From: Salinimonas profundi
GTDB taxonomy: Bacteria; Pseudomonadota; Gammaproteobacteria; Enterobacterales; Alteromonadaceae
Direction: 5' to 3'
Length of the DNA: 64,000 nt
NCBI RefSeq assembly: GCF_014750655.1
Contig: NZ_JABBXD010000002.1
Span: 545,636 to 609,635 of the forward strand
Shown here: piece after piece, positions 17,695-25,641 of the stretch
Numbering within the stretch: position 1 is the first letter of the stretch
How the letters are laid out: the number at the start of each line of letters is the position of its first letter
Notes under the pieces: model-generated
Databases searched by the model: none
Told to the model about the DNA's origin: nothing
What the model saw: the letters and a program-made list of their open reading frames with translations, nothing else
Translations under genes and position numbers: made by a program

Positions 17695-18072
17695 TTAAAA
17701 CTGCACAGGGAGTGTCAGTGTTCCAGCGCGATACGCTTTGGCAATGGGGATAGCTTTTTCAAAAAATTCCTGCTTGATAAGCGGGATAAATTCCATCCTG
17801 TCACCAGCTTTGAATGCATCCAGGTAAGATTGCAGCCTTTCAACATCCCCTTTTACTACGCAGCAGACGATATGGATAAACTGCCAACCACCGGGGCGCT
17901 CGTATATTTCATAATGACGTTTTAACAGCGGCACCATTTTTTCTTCGCTCAAACAATCATAAAACCAATCGAAAGTTTGCTGTGTGATTGCGTCTAAATG
18001 CGTTTCATTTAAAGGCTCGTCAGGACAGATACGGTTATTCCCATTACCCGTGGTAAACATATATCCACCCAT
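17695..18072 (-). CDS. Hypothetical protein
   Basis: A 125-residue soluble, mostly helical protein that I cannot assign. It has an early CPDEPLNETHLD segment, adjacent cysteines in FIHIVCCVVKGD, and a helical C-terminus (IPIAKAYRAGTLTLP). Two starts are possible: ATG 18072 (GGAAGG close upstream) or ATG 18060 (GGTGG spacer). It lies 34 bases downstream of the frameshifted small gene at 18106-18287 on the same strand, so the two were probably one unit. Confidence 0.55.
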   Translation of the reverse strand: MGGYMFTTGNGNNRICPDEPLNETHLDAITQQTFDWFYDCLSEEKMVPLLKRHYEIYERPGGWQFIHIVCCVVKGDVERLQSYLDAFKAGDRMEFIPLIKQEFFEKAIPIAKAYRAGTLTLPVQF

Positions 18073-18105
18073 CCTTCCAAATATCTGTTTAGCGATATCA
18101 ATAAA

Positions 18106-18287
18106 CTAGCGAGGATTCATCACTGCTGATGCACCTACGTTTTGATTGTCTGGAGGACAGCCAATAGCTAGATCAACTTTGAGATAGCCCTCCTCATCAT
18201 CTTTGAATGTAAAAAACAGCCCCCTCCACCGGCATTCCGTGCGGGAAAGCGCTCTTTGTAAAACTTTATCATTTCTGCTTTTTTCAT
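18106..18287 (-). pseudogene. Small gene disrupted by two compensating frameshifts
   Basis: The ATG at 18287 has a strong AGGAG site and starts MKKAEMIKFYKERFP. The frame then runs through GGGG and stops at 18168 after 39 codons. Protein-like sequence continues in another frame to a stop at 18106, ending FKDDEEGYLKVDLAIG then CPPDNQNVGASAVMNPR. Removing one C from the CCC run near 18242 and adding one T to the T6 run near 18212 would restore one frame of about 60 codons. It is either a recently broken gene or carries two homopolymer sequencing errors. The family is unknown. Confidence 0.5.
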
Positions 18288-18508
18288 ATTTTATTCTCCT
18301 GAACCTGCATTATATTAAATGAAAGCTCACAATAACCTGTATCTATTCAGAATCTGTTATCATTACTGGTAATGCCGAGCTGGCTGCGACCCAGGCTGGG
18401 TAAAAAAAGATGCGCTATTACACTGCCACCAGCAATCTTGCATATCCCTTTTCGGTTAAACATTGTAGTCTTATAAGCCCGCTTACACTGCGCACAAAAA
18501 GGATTTGC

Positions 18509-19684
18509 ATGCGTATACAGTCGCTCGATGCTATTCGTGGTTTCGCCGTTCTCGGTATTCTTTTTATGAACATTGCACATCATATGAACATCCTCACTGG
18601 GTATGTGCCATTTGATAATGCATTGGTGAGTGACAGCATAATCTCTCTTGTTCAGCTTATCTTTGCCGACGGGAAATTCCGAACCCTGTTTTGCATTTTG
18701 TTTGGGGCGGGTATGGCCATACTTTACGAAAATGGGCAGAGGCAATCGGTTCGGGTAAAAACATTCTTACAGACCAGATTGAACTGGTTATTCGTTTTTG
18801 GCTTGGCTCACGCTGTATTTATTTTTGGCGGCGACATACTCATGCTGTATGCAATCTCCGGCATTATGTTTATAAACTATTTGCACCTGGACAATGAAAG
18901 CCTGTTTAAAAAAAGCCGCTTCCTCATTATTTTAGGCGCGCTCCTGATGGTGATAGTTAACCTGCTCACTCTACTTTTTGGGAATACGGAACCGATTACG
19001 CGAGGTTCCCAGGAATATACGGACATGCTATCAATCTGGCAGGACGGGTATCTTATCCAGGTGGCCGTTCAAAGTGGCATTGCGTTGGGCATGCTGTTGC
19101 TTTCTTTTCTTAACACACTGTGGTTGGTGCTTGGGTTAATGGGGCTGGGAGCATGGCTGTATCGAACACGTTTTTTCTCTACAGGCTTTGGTAAAAGTAC
19201 ACAACAAAAGCTTCTAGCTGGCGCGATAATAACCACGCTTGTTTGTATCGCTCTGCGTTTCTCACTTCCTGGCGTTGATGAAGAAATATCCTCGGCGCTT
19301 TTTGGTTTGTGCGCTATTTTCATCTCACCACTTTATGCCGACTTTTTAATTAAACACGCCAATAATGACAGTCGTTTGTTCAGAGCCCTCTGTTATTGCG
19401 GGCAGGTAGCCTTGTCACTCTATCTCATTCAATCTATCAGCATGGCGCTGTTATTTCGCCTGTTACTGCCGGCGGTGTGGCCCGACTTTGAGCTGTACAT
19501 AACCCGAATAGACCTGATGGCCTTCGCTCTGCTCTTTACCATTTTTCAGATCTATCTTGCGCGCGCTATTGTGAAAAATTTCTCTCACGGCCCCTTCGAG
19601 TTCGTGTGGCGAAAACGTTATAGACAAGGCTATATCCAGAAAGTCAGTGAAAACGCCCACTGTGAATCTGAAACAGCAAAATAG
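18509..19684 (+). CDS. DUF418 family membrane protein (YeiB-like)
   Basis: A 391-residue polytopic membrane protein. It opens with the DUF418 signature RIQSLDAIRGFAVLGIL and LFMNI, continues with GKFRTLFCILFGAGMAI, and ends with the DUF418 domain (GQVALSLYLIQSI). YeiB-like proteins have about ten membrane segments and no proven biochemical role; resemblance to acyltransferase-3 proteins suggests a possible acyl-transfer role. The ATG at 18509 is chosen over an in-frame start at 18410 because it follows AAAAGGA and starts exactly at the family N-terminus. The double-glycine peptide gene follows 131 bases downstream on the same strand. Confidence 0.85.
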   Translation: MRIQSLDAIRGFAVLGILFMNIAHHMNILTGYVPFDNALVSDSIISLVQLIFADGKFRTLFCILFGAGMAILYENGQRQSVRVKTFLQTRLNWLFVFGLAHAVFIFGGDILMLYAISGIMFINYLHLDNESLFKKSRFLIILGALLMVIVNLLTLLFGNTEPITRGSQEYTDMLSIWQDGYLIQVAVQSGIALGMLLLSFLNTLWLVLGLMGLGAWLYRTRFFSTGFGKSTQQKLLAGAIITTLVCIALRFSLPGVDEEISSALFGLCAIFISPLYADFLIKHANNDSRLFRALCYCGQVALSLYLIQSISMALLFRLLLPAVWPDFELYITRIDLMAFALLFTIFQIYLARAIVKNFSHGPFEFVWRKRYRQGYIQKVSENAHCESETAK

Positions 19685-19815
19685 CGATAATGACAAATCA
19701 CGTATCTGGGAAAACGGTTATTTTGTACAGTTCGCTTTTTTTCTAAACCATTTAGTCTTGTAGTTAGTCCGAGGCATTAGCAACTGGTACAACGATGATT
19801 AAAAGGAAATTAAGT

Positions 19816-19953
19816 ATGGAAACACTAAAACAAGAACACCTGAGCAAGGTAACGGGCGGCAATTCAGTAAAAGAAAACGCCAAAATAGCGGTAGATACGT
19901 GTGGTGCCGGTAACGTAAAAAGCGTGTCTACGTCCGGTTTTGAGTGTAAATAA
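19816..19953 (+). CDS. Double-glycine-leader secreted peptide precursor
   Basis: A 45-codon gene with AAGGAAA 7 bases before the ATG. The 15-residue leader METLKQEHLSKVTGG fits the double-glycine consensus: Leu -12, Leu -7, Val -4, Gly -2, Gly -1. Such leaders are cut by the C39 peptidase domain of a dedicated ABC exporter. The predicted 30-residue core has two cysteines 15 apart (Cys29, Cys44), consistent with one disulfide, and ends VSTSGFECK. The core is related to the C-terminus of the lipoprotein encoded 53 bases downstream. No C39 transporter is in the window. A bacteriocin-like or signalling role is inferred, and the exported product has no known relative that I recognise. Confidence 0.75.
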   Translation: METLKQEHLSKVTGGNSVKENAKIAVDTCGAGNVKSVSTSGFECK

Positions 19954-19957
19954 ATTA

Positions 19958-19983
19958 CAGGCTGACATGGATGTGTCAGCCTG
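19958..19983 (+). terminator. Hairpin (partial terminator or processing site) between peptide and lipoprotein genes
   Basis: A perfect 10-bp inverted repeat (CAGGCTGACA / TGTCAGCCTG) with a 6-base loop begins 5 bases after the peptide stop and is followed by ACTTTTC. The weak T-run suggests incomplete termination or mRNA stabilisation, which would give more peptide than lipoprotein. Confidence 0.6.
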
Positions 19984-20005
19984 ACTTTTCAGTGAGGATA
20001 AAGCG

Positions 20006-20215
20006 ATGATCAGCACCAAAAAACTATTAGCTTGCCTGTGCGTTTCGATGCTGACCGCATGCTCATCCAACGTAACGAAGGAGCATGCTTCCAGTACCGA
20101 TGCGCCCCTGTCGGCTACCGCGCAACAGGTGCAAAACAATGCCAAGCTTGCATTGGCACATTGTGGCAAAGGTAGGGTTAGCGCCGTGTCTACAAAAGGT
20201 TATGAATGCAAATAA
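20006..20215 (+). CDS. Small lipoprotein sharing the core module of the upstream peptide
   Basis: A 69-residue lipoprotein preceded by GAGGATAA. The signal peptide ends in lipobox LTAC (Cys19) with Ser at +2, which predicts outer-membrane location. A polar linker of about 20 residues leads to the final 30 residues (40-69). These align without gaps to the core of the double-glycine peptide: 16 of 30 identical, with NAK, CG.G.V, VST.G and ECK shared and both Cys (53, 68) at the same spacing of 15. It could be an immunity or decoy protein, a surface-anchored version of the peptide, or the ancestor of the peptide gene. No known family was recognised. Confidence 0.7.
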   Translation: MISTKKLLACLCVSMLTACSSNVTKEHASSTDAPLSATAQQVQNNAKLALAHCGKGRVSAVSTKGYECK

Positions 20216-20258
20216 CGGTTTACCGGCTAGGCATTCCGCTACGCTAAATTACGCCTGG

Positions 20259-21575
20259 TTAGTCAGACGATATAAGGTGAAACTTTCGCTGTCTGCCATC
20301 CAGATAACGAACCTGTTTACCGTCAAAAAATGCATCTTCTTCTAACATGATGCGAATCTTTTTATCCCATTCAGGCACGTAAGTAGTGGCGTTGAGTTCG
20401 ATGGAATACGCCGTATTTGGATAGAGCGGGTAGTCTCCTACCACGGGCAGACCTTCCTGCGCATCCCACATACCAATGGTAGGACCGGCAGCGTGGCCGT
20501 GAAAACCCAGAGGGTGCGTATAAATAGACGGTGAAATGCCGGCCTGAACCGCCTGTTGTCTGGATTTACGCAGGACCTCGTTTCCACTTCTGCCCAGCTT
20601 AAAGTTGTCGGTGAGTATGTTCTGAAGCTGGTTCCCCACGCCAAGCGCCTTTACCAGCCCTGCCGGTGGCTCTGTTTCGCCAGGTCTTAATACGTACGCG
20701 TGTTGTTGCTGATCTGTATTTAATCGTAGGTAGGTAATGCCAAAATCAACGTGTAACAAGTCACCGGGCCGTATGACATTTTCCTCAGGCCGTTGACTGA
20801 AGTCACGTTCATCCTGCCCCTTCCCAGCGCGCTGAATCGACACGGTAGGATGAAACCAGTTTTTAAGCCCCATGGCTTTACTTTGGTCCCGCAGCCACCA
20901 AACGACATCATCTGTACGCGTTTCACCTGGCGTAACCACTGCATTAGAAAAAGCTTTGGCAATAAGTTGATGACCAATTTCAGCTAATTGAGGGTAATAG
21001 GTCATTTCCAGCTCACTGCGTGTCTCCAGCCACGCGATGGCCAGCTTTTCTGCAGATACGACACGTGAATGCAGCTTGTCAGGCAGGGCCGCCATGAACT
21101 GTGCTTTTTCGGTACTACTCATACCATCTGCCAGCGCAAATGACTTTGAAACATTGATACCGATTCGGTCAGGATCACGAGATTTAATAATCTCTGCCAG
21201 TGCCGCCCATTGGTCAGGCTGTGCGTCTTTATCCCACGCCTTTTCGAACGTGTCGCCCATCGCGTATCGTGCTACTGCCAGTTTTTCCAGTGGTTGATTC
21301 TTGCCGGGATTATAAATAACCAGCATGGTATGCCTGCGTGCAGAGAGCCAGGTGGAAGGCAGCATGGTTTTTAATACCGGGTCTTCGTTGTATTCACGCG
21401 ACATGATTACCCACATGTCGATACCCGTCCGGTTCATAAGATGAGGCAAAACATTATCAAACCGCTGCTCTAATATGTTATCAACGATTTGTGCCCGCTC
21501 TTTCATGCTGGCAATTTCTGTAGCCAGCACGGGCAATGAAAGAAACAATAACAAAGACGTCAGGATACTTCGCAT
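20259..21575 (-). CDS. Exported M24-family metallopeptidase (Xaa-Pro peptidase-like)
   Basis: A 438-residue protein with a signal peptide (ILTSLLLFLSLPVLA), so a periplasmic peptidase. The C-terminal pita-bread domain has all five expected metal ligands: Asp in LLHVDFGITYL, Asp in NTDQQ, His in THPLGFHGH, Glu in YSIELNA and Glu in IMLEEDAFF. The N-terminal creatinase-like domain is present. The family usually cleaves Xaa-Pro bonds or dipeptides. It converges with the small lipoprotein gene, with 43 bases between them. The expected substrates are peptides, but no link to the neighbouring secreted peptide is shown beyond position. Confidence 0.88.
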   Translation of the reverse strand: MRSILTSLLLFLSLPVLATEIASMKERAQIVDNILEQRFDNVLPHLMNRTGIDMWVIMSREYNEDPVLKTMLPSTWLSARRHTMLVIYNPGKNQPLEKLAVARYAMGDTFEKAWDKDAQPDQWAALAEIIKSRDPDRIGINVSKSFALADGMSSTEKAQFMAALPDKLHSRVVSAEKLAIAWLETRSELEMTYYPQLAEIGHQLIAKAFSNAVVTPGETRTDDVVWWLRDQSKAMGLKNWFHPTVSIQRAGKGQDERDFSQRPEENVIRPGDLLHVDFGITYLRLNTDQQQHAYVLRPGETEPPAGLVKALGVGNQLQNILTDNFKLGRSGNEVLRKSRQQAVQAGISPSIYTHPLGFHGHAAGPTIGMWDAQEGLPVVGDYPLYPNTAYSIELNATTYVPEWDKKIRIMLEEDAFFDGKQVRYLDGRQRKFHLISSD

Positions 21576-21758
21576 AGCAGGTGATACCTTCTTACCAAGG
21601 GCTTCAATGGGTAGTGCTTATAATAGGCACGAATTGAAACCAACCTCAAAGGTTTCGCTGCTGAAGTAATGATCTGTTAAGCCATCAAACCGGTTGCGAC
21701 TTACACTGTCCGCTAATCATTATCTTTGAACCTTGCTGCATTCTGGTCTTCCTGGCTT

Positions 21759-22427
21759 TTAACATCTCCTTTTTTCGAAAAATGCCCAGTATGGTTCCGG
21801 AATTTCCAGCGCCCTTTGCGTAGCCGGGCGAGCATCAATACGCTCAAACCATTTTTGTAAGTGAGGCAAACCGGCCACGCTTACCTTTGCCCAGTAATAA
21901 GCTCGGGCCCAGGTGTAGGTAGCCATGTCAGCAATAGTGTATTGCTCGTCGACTAAATAGGTTCGCGCAGTCAGGCGGGTATTCAGAACTTCCAGTAAAC
22001 GCCGGCTTTCATCAACGTAGCGCTTAATGGCGAACGGATCCTCATTACCATTTTTAGCGGCGATGCGTTGAAAATACATGGCTTGCCCCATCATCGGCCC
22101 AACGCCGGCCATCTGAAACATCAGCCATTGCAGGGTTTCTGAACGGCCCTCAGCGCTCTGAGGTAAAAACCTGTCGTATTTTTCAGCCAGATACCAAAGG
22201 ATCGCGCCTGACTCGAATACCACAAAGTCATTGTTCGAGCGATCCACAATAGTGGGAATTCTTCCGTTGGGATTGAGCTTAAGATAGTCTTCCGATTTTT
22301 GTTCTTTCTGTGAAAAATCGATGTGGGTTACATCGTATTCAATTCCCGCTTCTTCCAAAAATACGACAGGCTTCCAGCCATTCATGGTGGAAGCAGTATA
22401 GAGGTGAATATCTTTTGATTGGCTCAT
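21759..22427 (-). CDS. Glutathione S-transferase, Nu-class-like (YfcG/YghU type)
   Basis: A 222-residue cytosolic GST. The N-terminal thioredoxin-fold domain has the Nu-class active-site stretch (LYTASTMNGWKPVVFLEEAG, comparable to TPNGHK in YfcG), the cis-Pro segment GRIPTIVD and the glutathione-binding FESGAILWYL. The C-terminal helical domain has the capping motif YTIADMATYTW. Nu-class enzymes act mainly as disulfide-bond reductases or organic peroxidases. ATG 22427 is preferred to a GTG at 22451 that would add eight residues before the family start. Confidence 0.88.
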   Translation of the reverse strand: MSQSKDIHLYTASTMNGWKPVVFLEEAGIEYDVTHIDFSQKEQKSEDYLKLNPNGRIPTIVDRSNNDFVVFESGAILWYLAEKYDRFLPQSAEGRSETLQWLMFQMAGVGPMMGQAMYFQRIAAKNGNEDPFAIKRYVDESRRLLEVLNTRLTARTYLVDEQYTIADMATYTWARAYYWAKVSVAGLPHLQKWFERIDARPATQRALEIPEPYWAFFEKRRC

Positions 22428-22535
22428 ACACTTGCTCGATTCTGATCCCACTGAAAACGCGAGGATTAGCTGATACAGTATTAATCTGCTAAACGGGCTG
22501 AATCGAAAAAGCGCTTAATCAATATCGCTGGCATA

Positions 22536-22560
22536 GTGAGTGGCAATACTGGCCACTCAC
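22536..22560. repeat. Perfect inverted repeat downstream of glycoside hydrolase gene
   Basis: A 9-bp stem GTGAGTGGC/GCCACTCAC with a 7-base loop, 23 bases beyond the glycoside hydrolase stop. It lacks a T-run on the minus strand and has only CCCTTTCTT on the plus strand, so its role is mRNA 3'-end protection or weak termination. Confidence 0.4.
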
Positions 22561-22583
22561 CCTTTCTTAATTGCTTTTACAAA

Positions 22584-23903
22584 CTACTTCCCATCCACGA
22601 AAAACGGGATATTTGCAGTAGCGACTTTTCCACTGCCGCTGAGCGCATAAGCAAATAAACGATATCCGCCCGGTGTGGTGGGTGCTGTAAGGGTAAGCGT
22701 TCCATCATTATCTTTTACAAACAACCCTTCCACCGGTTTAGGTCTGGCTTCCGGATCGCCACCGGCCTTGATATCCGTACTTTCTGGTAATACTTCCCAG
22801 CGAATAGTTGTGCCATCATCCTGATGTTCTTTCAGTTTCAGTTCGGCCGTCATCGATTCACCGGCCTGAACATGGATACTATCAACGGCTTGTTTACCGT
22901 TAATCGTAAAGTTCAGAATTGACGGTGCTCTTACCTCAGGCCACTCACCATTCCAGTTATAGTACAGCGAATCCACCACTTCATTGGGGTAGCCGGCTTC
23001 AGTAAATACGCCATACCAGGTCGGGGTTGTTTCCTGCTTCTGTCCCCATAAAAATGCATAGGAGCCCAGCGCACGGCCTGGTGCGTCTTTGATGCCGCCT
23101 GCATACCGGCTCCGGTAGGAAGCGGCTTTTTGGGTGCTGGTCTGCTCAATGGGTACATCCCAGTCGGTACGGTCTACCTGCCAGTGACCGGTCGGGCCCC
23201 ACTCAGTCACCACATAAGGGCCATCATACCCCATATCCAACAGATCCTGAGGCAACGACTCCAGACCGCCGTAGATGTTGATACTCAGATAATCAATATC
23301 CGGTACGCGGGTTAAAACCAGCTCCAGCTTTTCCTTATCAATGCCAGCTGTAACGGTCGTAATAAGATGGTTAGGATCCAGCTCTTTTATCATGGCGGCA
23401 ATATCCTGTACCGCAAACCACACATCTTTGTTGGTATAAAACAGATCGACTTCATTGCCAATCCCCCAGGCGAGCAATGCCGGGTGATCTTTATATTTTA
23501 AAACCTGCTCGCGCACCGCTGCTTTTTGCTTGGCAACAGCGTCTTTATCGCCATAATCAAAGCCGTGTCGTTCATGACCTAATCGCAACCCCAGCATAAC
23601 GGAAAGGCCGTGTTTGTGCGCCTCATCCAGAATCGCTTTTGCATTATCCGTATCCCAGGTACGCAATGAATTTGCGCCGCTATCGGCAAGAAGCGCCAAA
23701 CGGGTTCGGCCACCGGCCCCTTTGATGAAATAGGGGTCGCCGTCTCTTAGTATTGTGTAGCCATTATCTGTTTGAGCTAACGAGGTTTTGATGACGGACT
23801 GAGTCGGCGCTGATGTTTCAGATTGCGCTACCGCGTCTGGATGTGTACACCCTGCTATTAACAGCGCGCAAACGCCTGCCAGCAACATTTTAGAATTCAA
23901 CAT
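22584..23903 (-). CDS. Lipoprotein glycoside hydrolase, clan GH-A (GH2 catalytic-domain-like)
   Basis: A 439-residue lipoprotein (lipobox LIAGC) with a TIM-barrel catalytic domain related to GH2-type enzymes. The acid/base Glu lies in LLAWGIGNEVDLF and the nucleophile Glu in GPYVVTEWGPTGHW. The barrel start has GAGGRTRLALLADSGANSLRTW-like sequence, typical of the family. A C-terminal beta-sandwich (about residues 335-439; LNFTINGK, GGYRLFAYAL) may bind substrate or anchor the enzyme. It probably cleaves a beta-linked glucan or oligosaccharide at the cell surface; the exact linkage is not deducible. A LacI-type operator lies just upstream. Confidence 0.85.
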   Translation of the reverse strand: MLNSKMLLAGVCALLIAGCTHPDAVAQSETSAPTQSVIKTSLAQTDNGYTILRDGDPYFIKGAGGRTRLALLADSGANSLRTWDTDNAKAILDEAHKHGLSVMLGLRLGHERHGFDYGDKDAVAKQKAAVREQVLKYKDHPALLAWGIGNEVDLFYTNKDVWFAVQDIAAMIKELDPNHLITTVTAGIDKEKLELVLTRVPDIDYLSINIYGGLESLPQDLLDMGYDGPYVVTEWGPTGHWQVDRTDWDVPIEQTSTQKAASYRSRYAGGIKDAPGRALGSYAFLWGQKQETTPTWYGVFTEAGYPNEVVDSLYYNWNGEWPEVRAPSILNFTINGKQAVDSIHVQAGESMTAELKLKEHQDDGTTIRWEVLPESTDIKAGGDPEARPKPVEGLFVKDNDGTLTLTAPTTPGGYRLFAYALSGSGKVATANIPFFVDGK

Positions 23904-23925
23904 TTCATTCCTTAGACTTACGTTT

Positions 23926-23939
23926 TGTAAGCGCTATCA
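23926..23939 (-). promoter_or_regulatory. LacI/GalR-family operator upstream of glycoside hydrolase
   Basis: TGTAAGCGCTATCA closely matches the palindrome TGTAAGCGCTTACA bound by LacI-family sugar regulators and lies 23 bases before the hydrolase start. Repression relieved by a sugar is the expected logic. No LacI-family gene is in the window. Confidence 0.55.
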
Positions 23940-24045
23940 TTTCATGTATCTGAAAAAGATTCACCTTTTTAACATTTCATAAACATGAGCTGATACGACG
24001 TAAAGCTATGCTCAGATGCTTTGCCCGACTATCTGCTGTGCAGTA

Positions 24046-25140
24046 TTAATTAGCTATACAAGCTATGAGATGTTCAACCCAGAAACCGGGCGGATGTTTG
24101 ACAGCCTGATCACCAATGCTGATTTCACTAATACAATACCGTTCAGTGCCGCTACGCGGTAGTGGCAACACCATGACGCCGGTACGCGCCGCATAGTCCA
24201 GAATTTTGTCGGCAAGAACCTGACTGCCTTCGTTTAGTTTCAGATGAAACATGGCGGCCTGCACGGCGCCGGGGACAGTCGTAAAGCCAGCACTTACCAA
24301 TTCCTGTGCCAGCGTTTTCGTATAGCTGATGAATTCGGGCATCTTATCTGTGAGCCTTTCCAGCCCGTACTGCGCTGCAAGGACCTCAGGGTATAACGTA
24401 ATAGGATTTCCACCCGCCCTTCTTGCCCAAATTCGGGCATCCTCGATAAGAGATGTTTCACCCAGTAATGCAGCACCTGCAATACCGTTTAAGTCTTTAT
24501 AAAAGCTGACATAGACGCTATCGAAAATCCCGGCAATCTGTTGCAGGCTACGCTGGTAAAACGAAGTGGTTTGCCAGATCCGGGCCCCGTCCATATGCAT
24601 TGCCACCTGATTTTCATCACACCACTGCCGGATAGCAACCAGCGTGTCCCAGTCAGGCATGACGCCGCCCAGCTCACGCATGGGGGTTTCGATGATAAGC
24701 GCACAAATGTCAGTAGCATCCAGGTGAGTAATATCTTCTGCCCGAAGAATGATATCAGGCTGCCCTGCCATTTTTACCTTCAAGTGCCACAACGTTTCAA
24801 TTGCATTATGTTCGTGAAGTATCAGATGCGAGGTGGGATGTAGCGCAACAGATTGCCGGTTGACAGTTTCGCTGTAACACTTCACAGCGACATTTTGTGC
24901 CAGGGTGCCGGTAGGTAGAAACAGTGCAGCAGGTTTGCTGAACAATTCAGCGAGTTGAGTTTCAAACTGATGCACTACACCGCCATAGCCATAACTATCC
25001 CGGGCGTCATCTGGGTGTACGTAGTCACTCAGACGCTGCAATTCTTCTTTGATGCTTGCCTGATGGCTGCGGTGAATAACAGCATCACATTTTTGTAATA
25101 GCTGCGAATAACGTTTTTTCTGTTGTGCGGTTACCGGCAT
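24046..25140 (-). CDS. Threonine-aldolase/beta-eliminating-lyase family PLP enzyme
   Basis: A 364-residue fold-type I PLP enzyme of the L-threonine aldolase (Beta_elim_lyase) family, which splits L-threonine or related beta-hydroxy amino acids into glycine and an aldehyde. Markers: DSYGYGG near the N-terminus, LPTGTLAQNVA for phosphate binding, HMDGARIW with the cofactor Asp, and SFYKDLNG with the probable Schiff-base Lys. The Lys loop differs from the usual SxSKGLGAP form of LtaE, so this may be a divergent subgroup with another substrate. It is monocistronic. Confidence 0.8.
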   Translation of the reverse strand: MPVTAQQKKRYSQLLQKCDAVIHRSHQASIKEELQRLSDYVHPDDARDSYGYGGVVHQFETQLAELFSKPAALFLPTGTLAQNVAVKCYSETVNRQSVALHPTSHLILHEHNAIETLWHLKVKMAGQPDIILRAEDITHLDATDICALIIETPMRELGGVMPDWDTLVAIRQWCDENQVAMHMDGARIWQTTSFYQRSLQQIAGIFDSVYVSFYKDLNGIAGAALLGETSLIEDARIWARRAGGNPITLYPEVLAAQYGLERLTDKMPEFISYTKTLAQELVSAGFTTVPGAVQAAMFHLKLNEGSQVLADKILDYAARTGVMVLPLPRSGTERYCISEISIGDQAVKHPPGFWVEHLIACIAN

Positions 25141-25166
25141 ATTTTGTCCTGAACATGTACTTTACT

Positions 25167-25418
25167 CTACTTCATATGCACTTTGCCGCCGACGATTTTC
25201 AGCGCAGGAGCGCCCCGAATCATGGTTTCGCGCGCAAATTGCTGACCGCAGCCCGGGCATATGCAGGCGGTGTTGGTATAGTCTTCAACAATACGTTCGG
25301 TAAAACACTTTACCAGCGCGCCTTTACCGCCCTTGCGGTACTTAAATATCGGTGCTTTACACTGTAAACAGGATATTTGAACAGTGCGCCGAGGACCTTT
25401 TTTATTGGGTTTCGCCAT
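25167..25418 (-). CDS. Small zinc-ribbon-like protein
   Basis: An 83-residue basic protein with paired cysteines (CLQC and CICPGCGQ) that look like a zinc ribbon. The N-terminus [13 protein letters not shown] is strongly positive, suggesting nucleic-acid or ribosome contact. The ATG at 25418 follows CAGGGGCG. I do not know the family. It converges with no gene, and its promoter would face the ABC-F gene. Confidence 0.65.
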   Translation of the reverse strand: MAKPNKKGPRRTVQISCLQCKAPIFKYRKGGKGALVKCFTERIVEDYTNTACICPGCGQQFARETMIRGAPALKIVGGKVHMK

Positions 25419-25641
25419 CGCCCCTGCCTGCCAATACAATCATATGTTCATGGTAAGCATTGCGTCATCGTATTACCACCCTGCCAAACAGCCTGCCTTT
25501 ACCGACCACTATGCGCCGGTCAATATGCAAAAAGGTCAAAATTTCCTCGACACTGTGGCCATGATTCTTTATATTGCGCGCCCGCAGCTTCCAAAGCGAA
25601 GCCATCTATTCTTCATTCTATTTACCCGCTGGACACCTGAT

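Noticed and set aside
25384-25641. N-terminal extension of the ABC-F protein
   Set aside because: The 86 extra codons have no counterpart in YbiT and run across the promoter region of the zinc-ribbon gene; the TTG at 25642 matches the family N-terminus.
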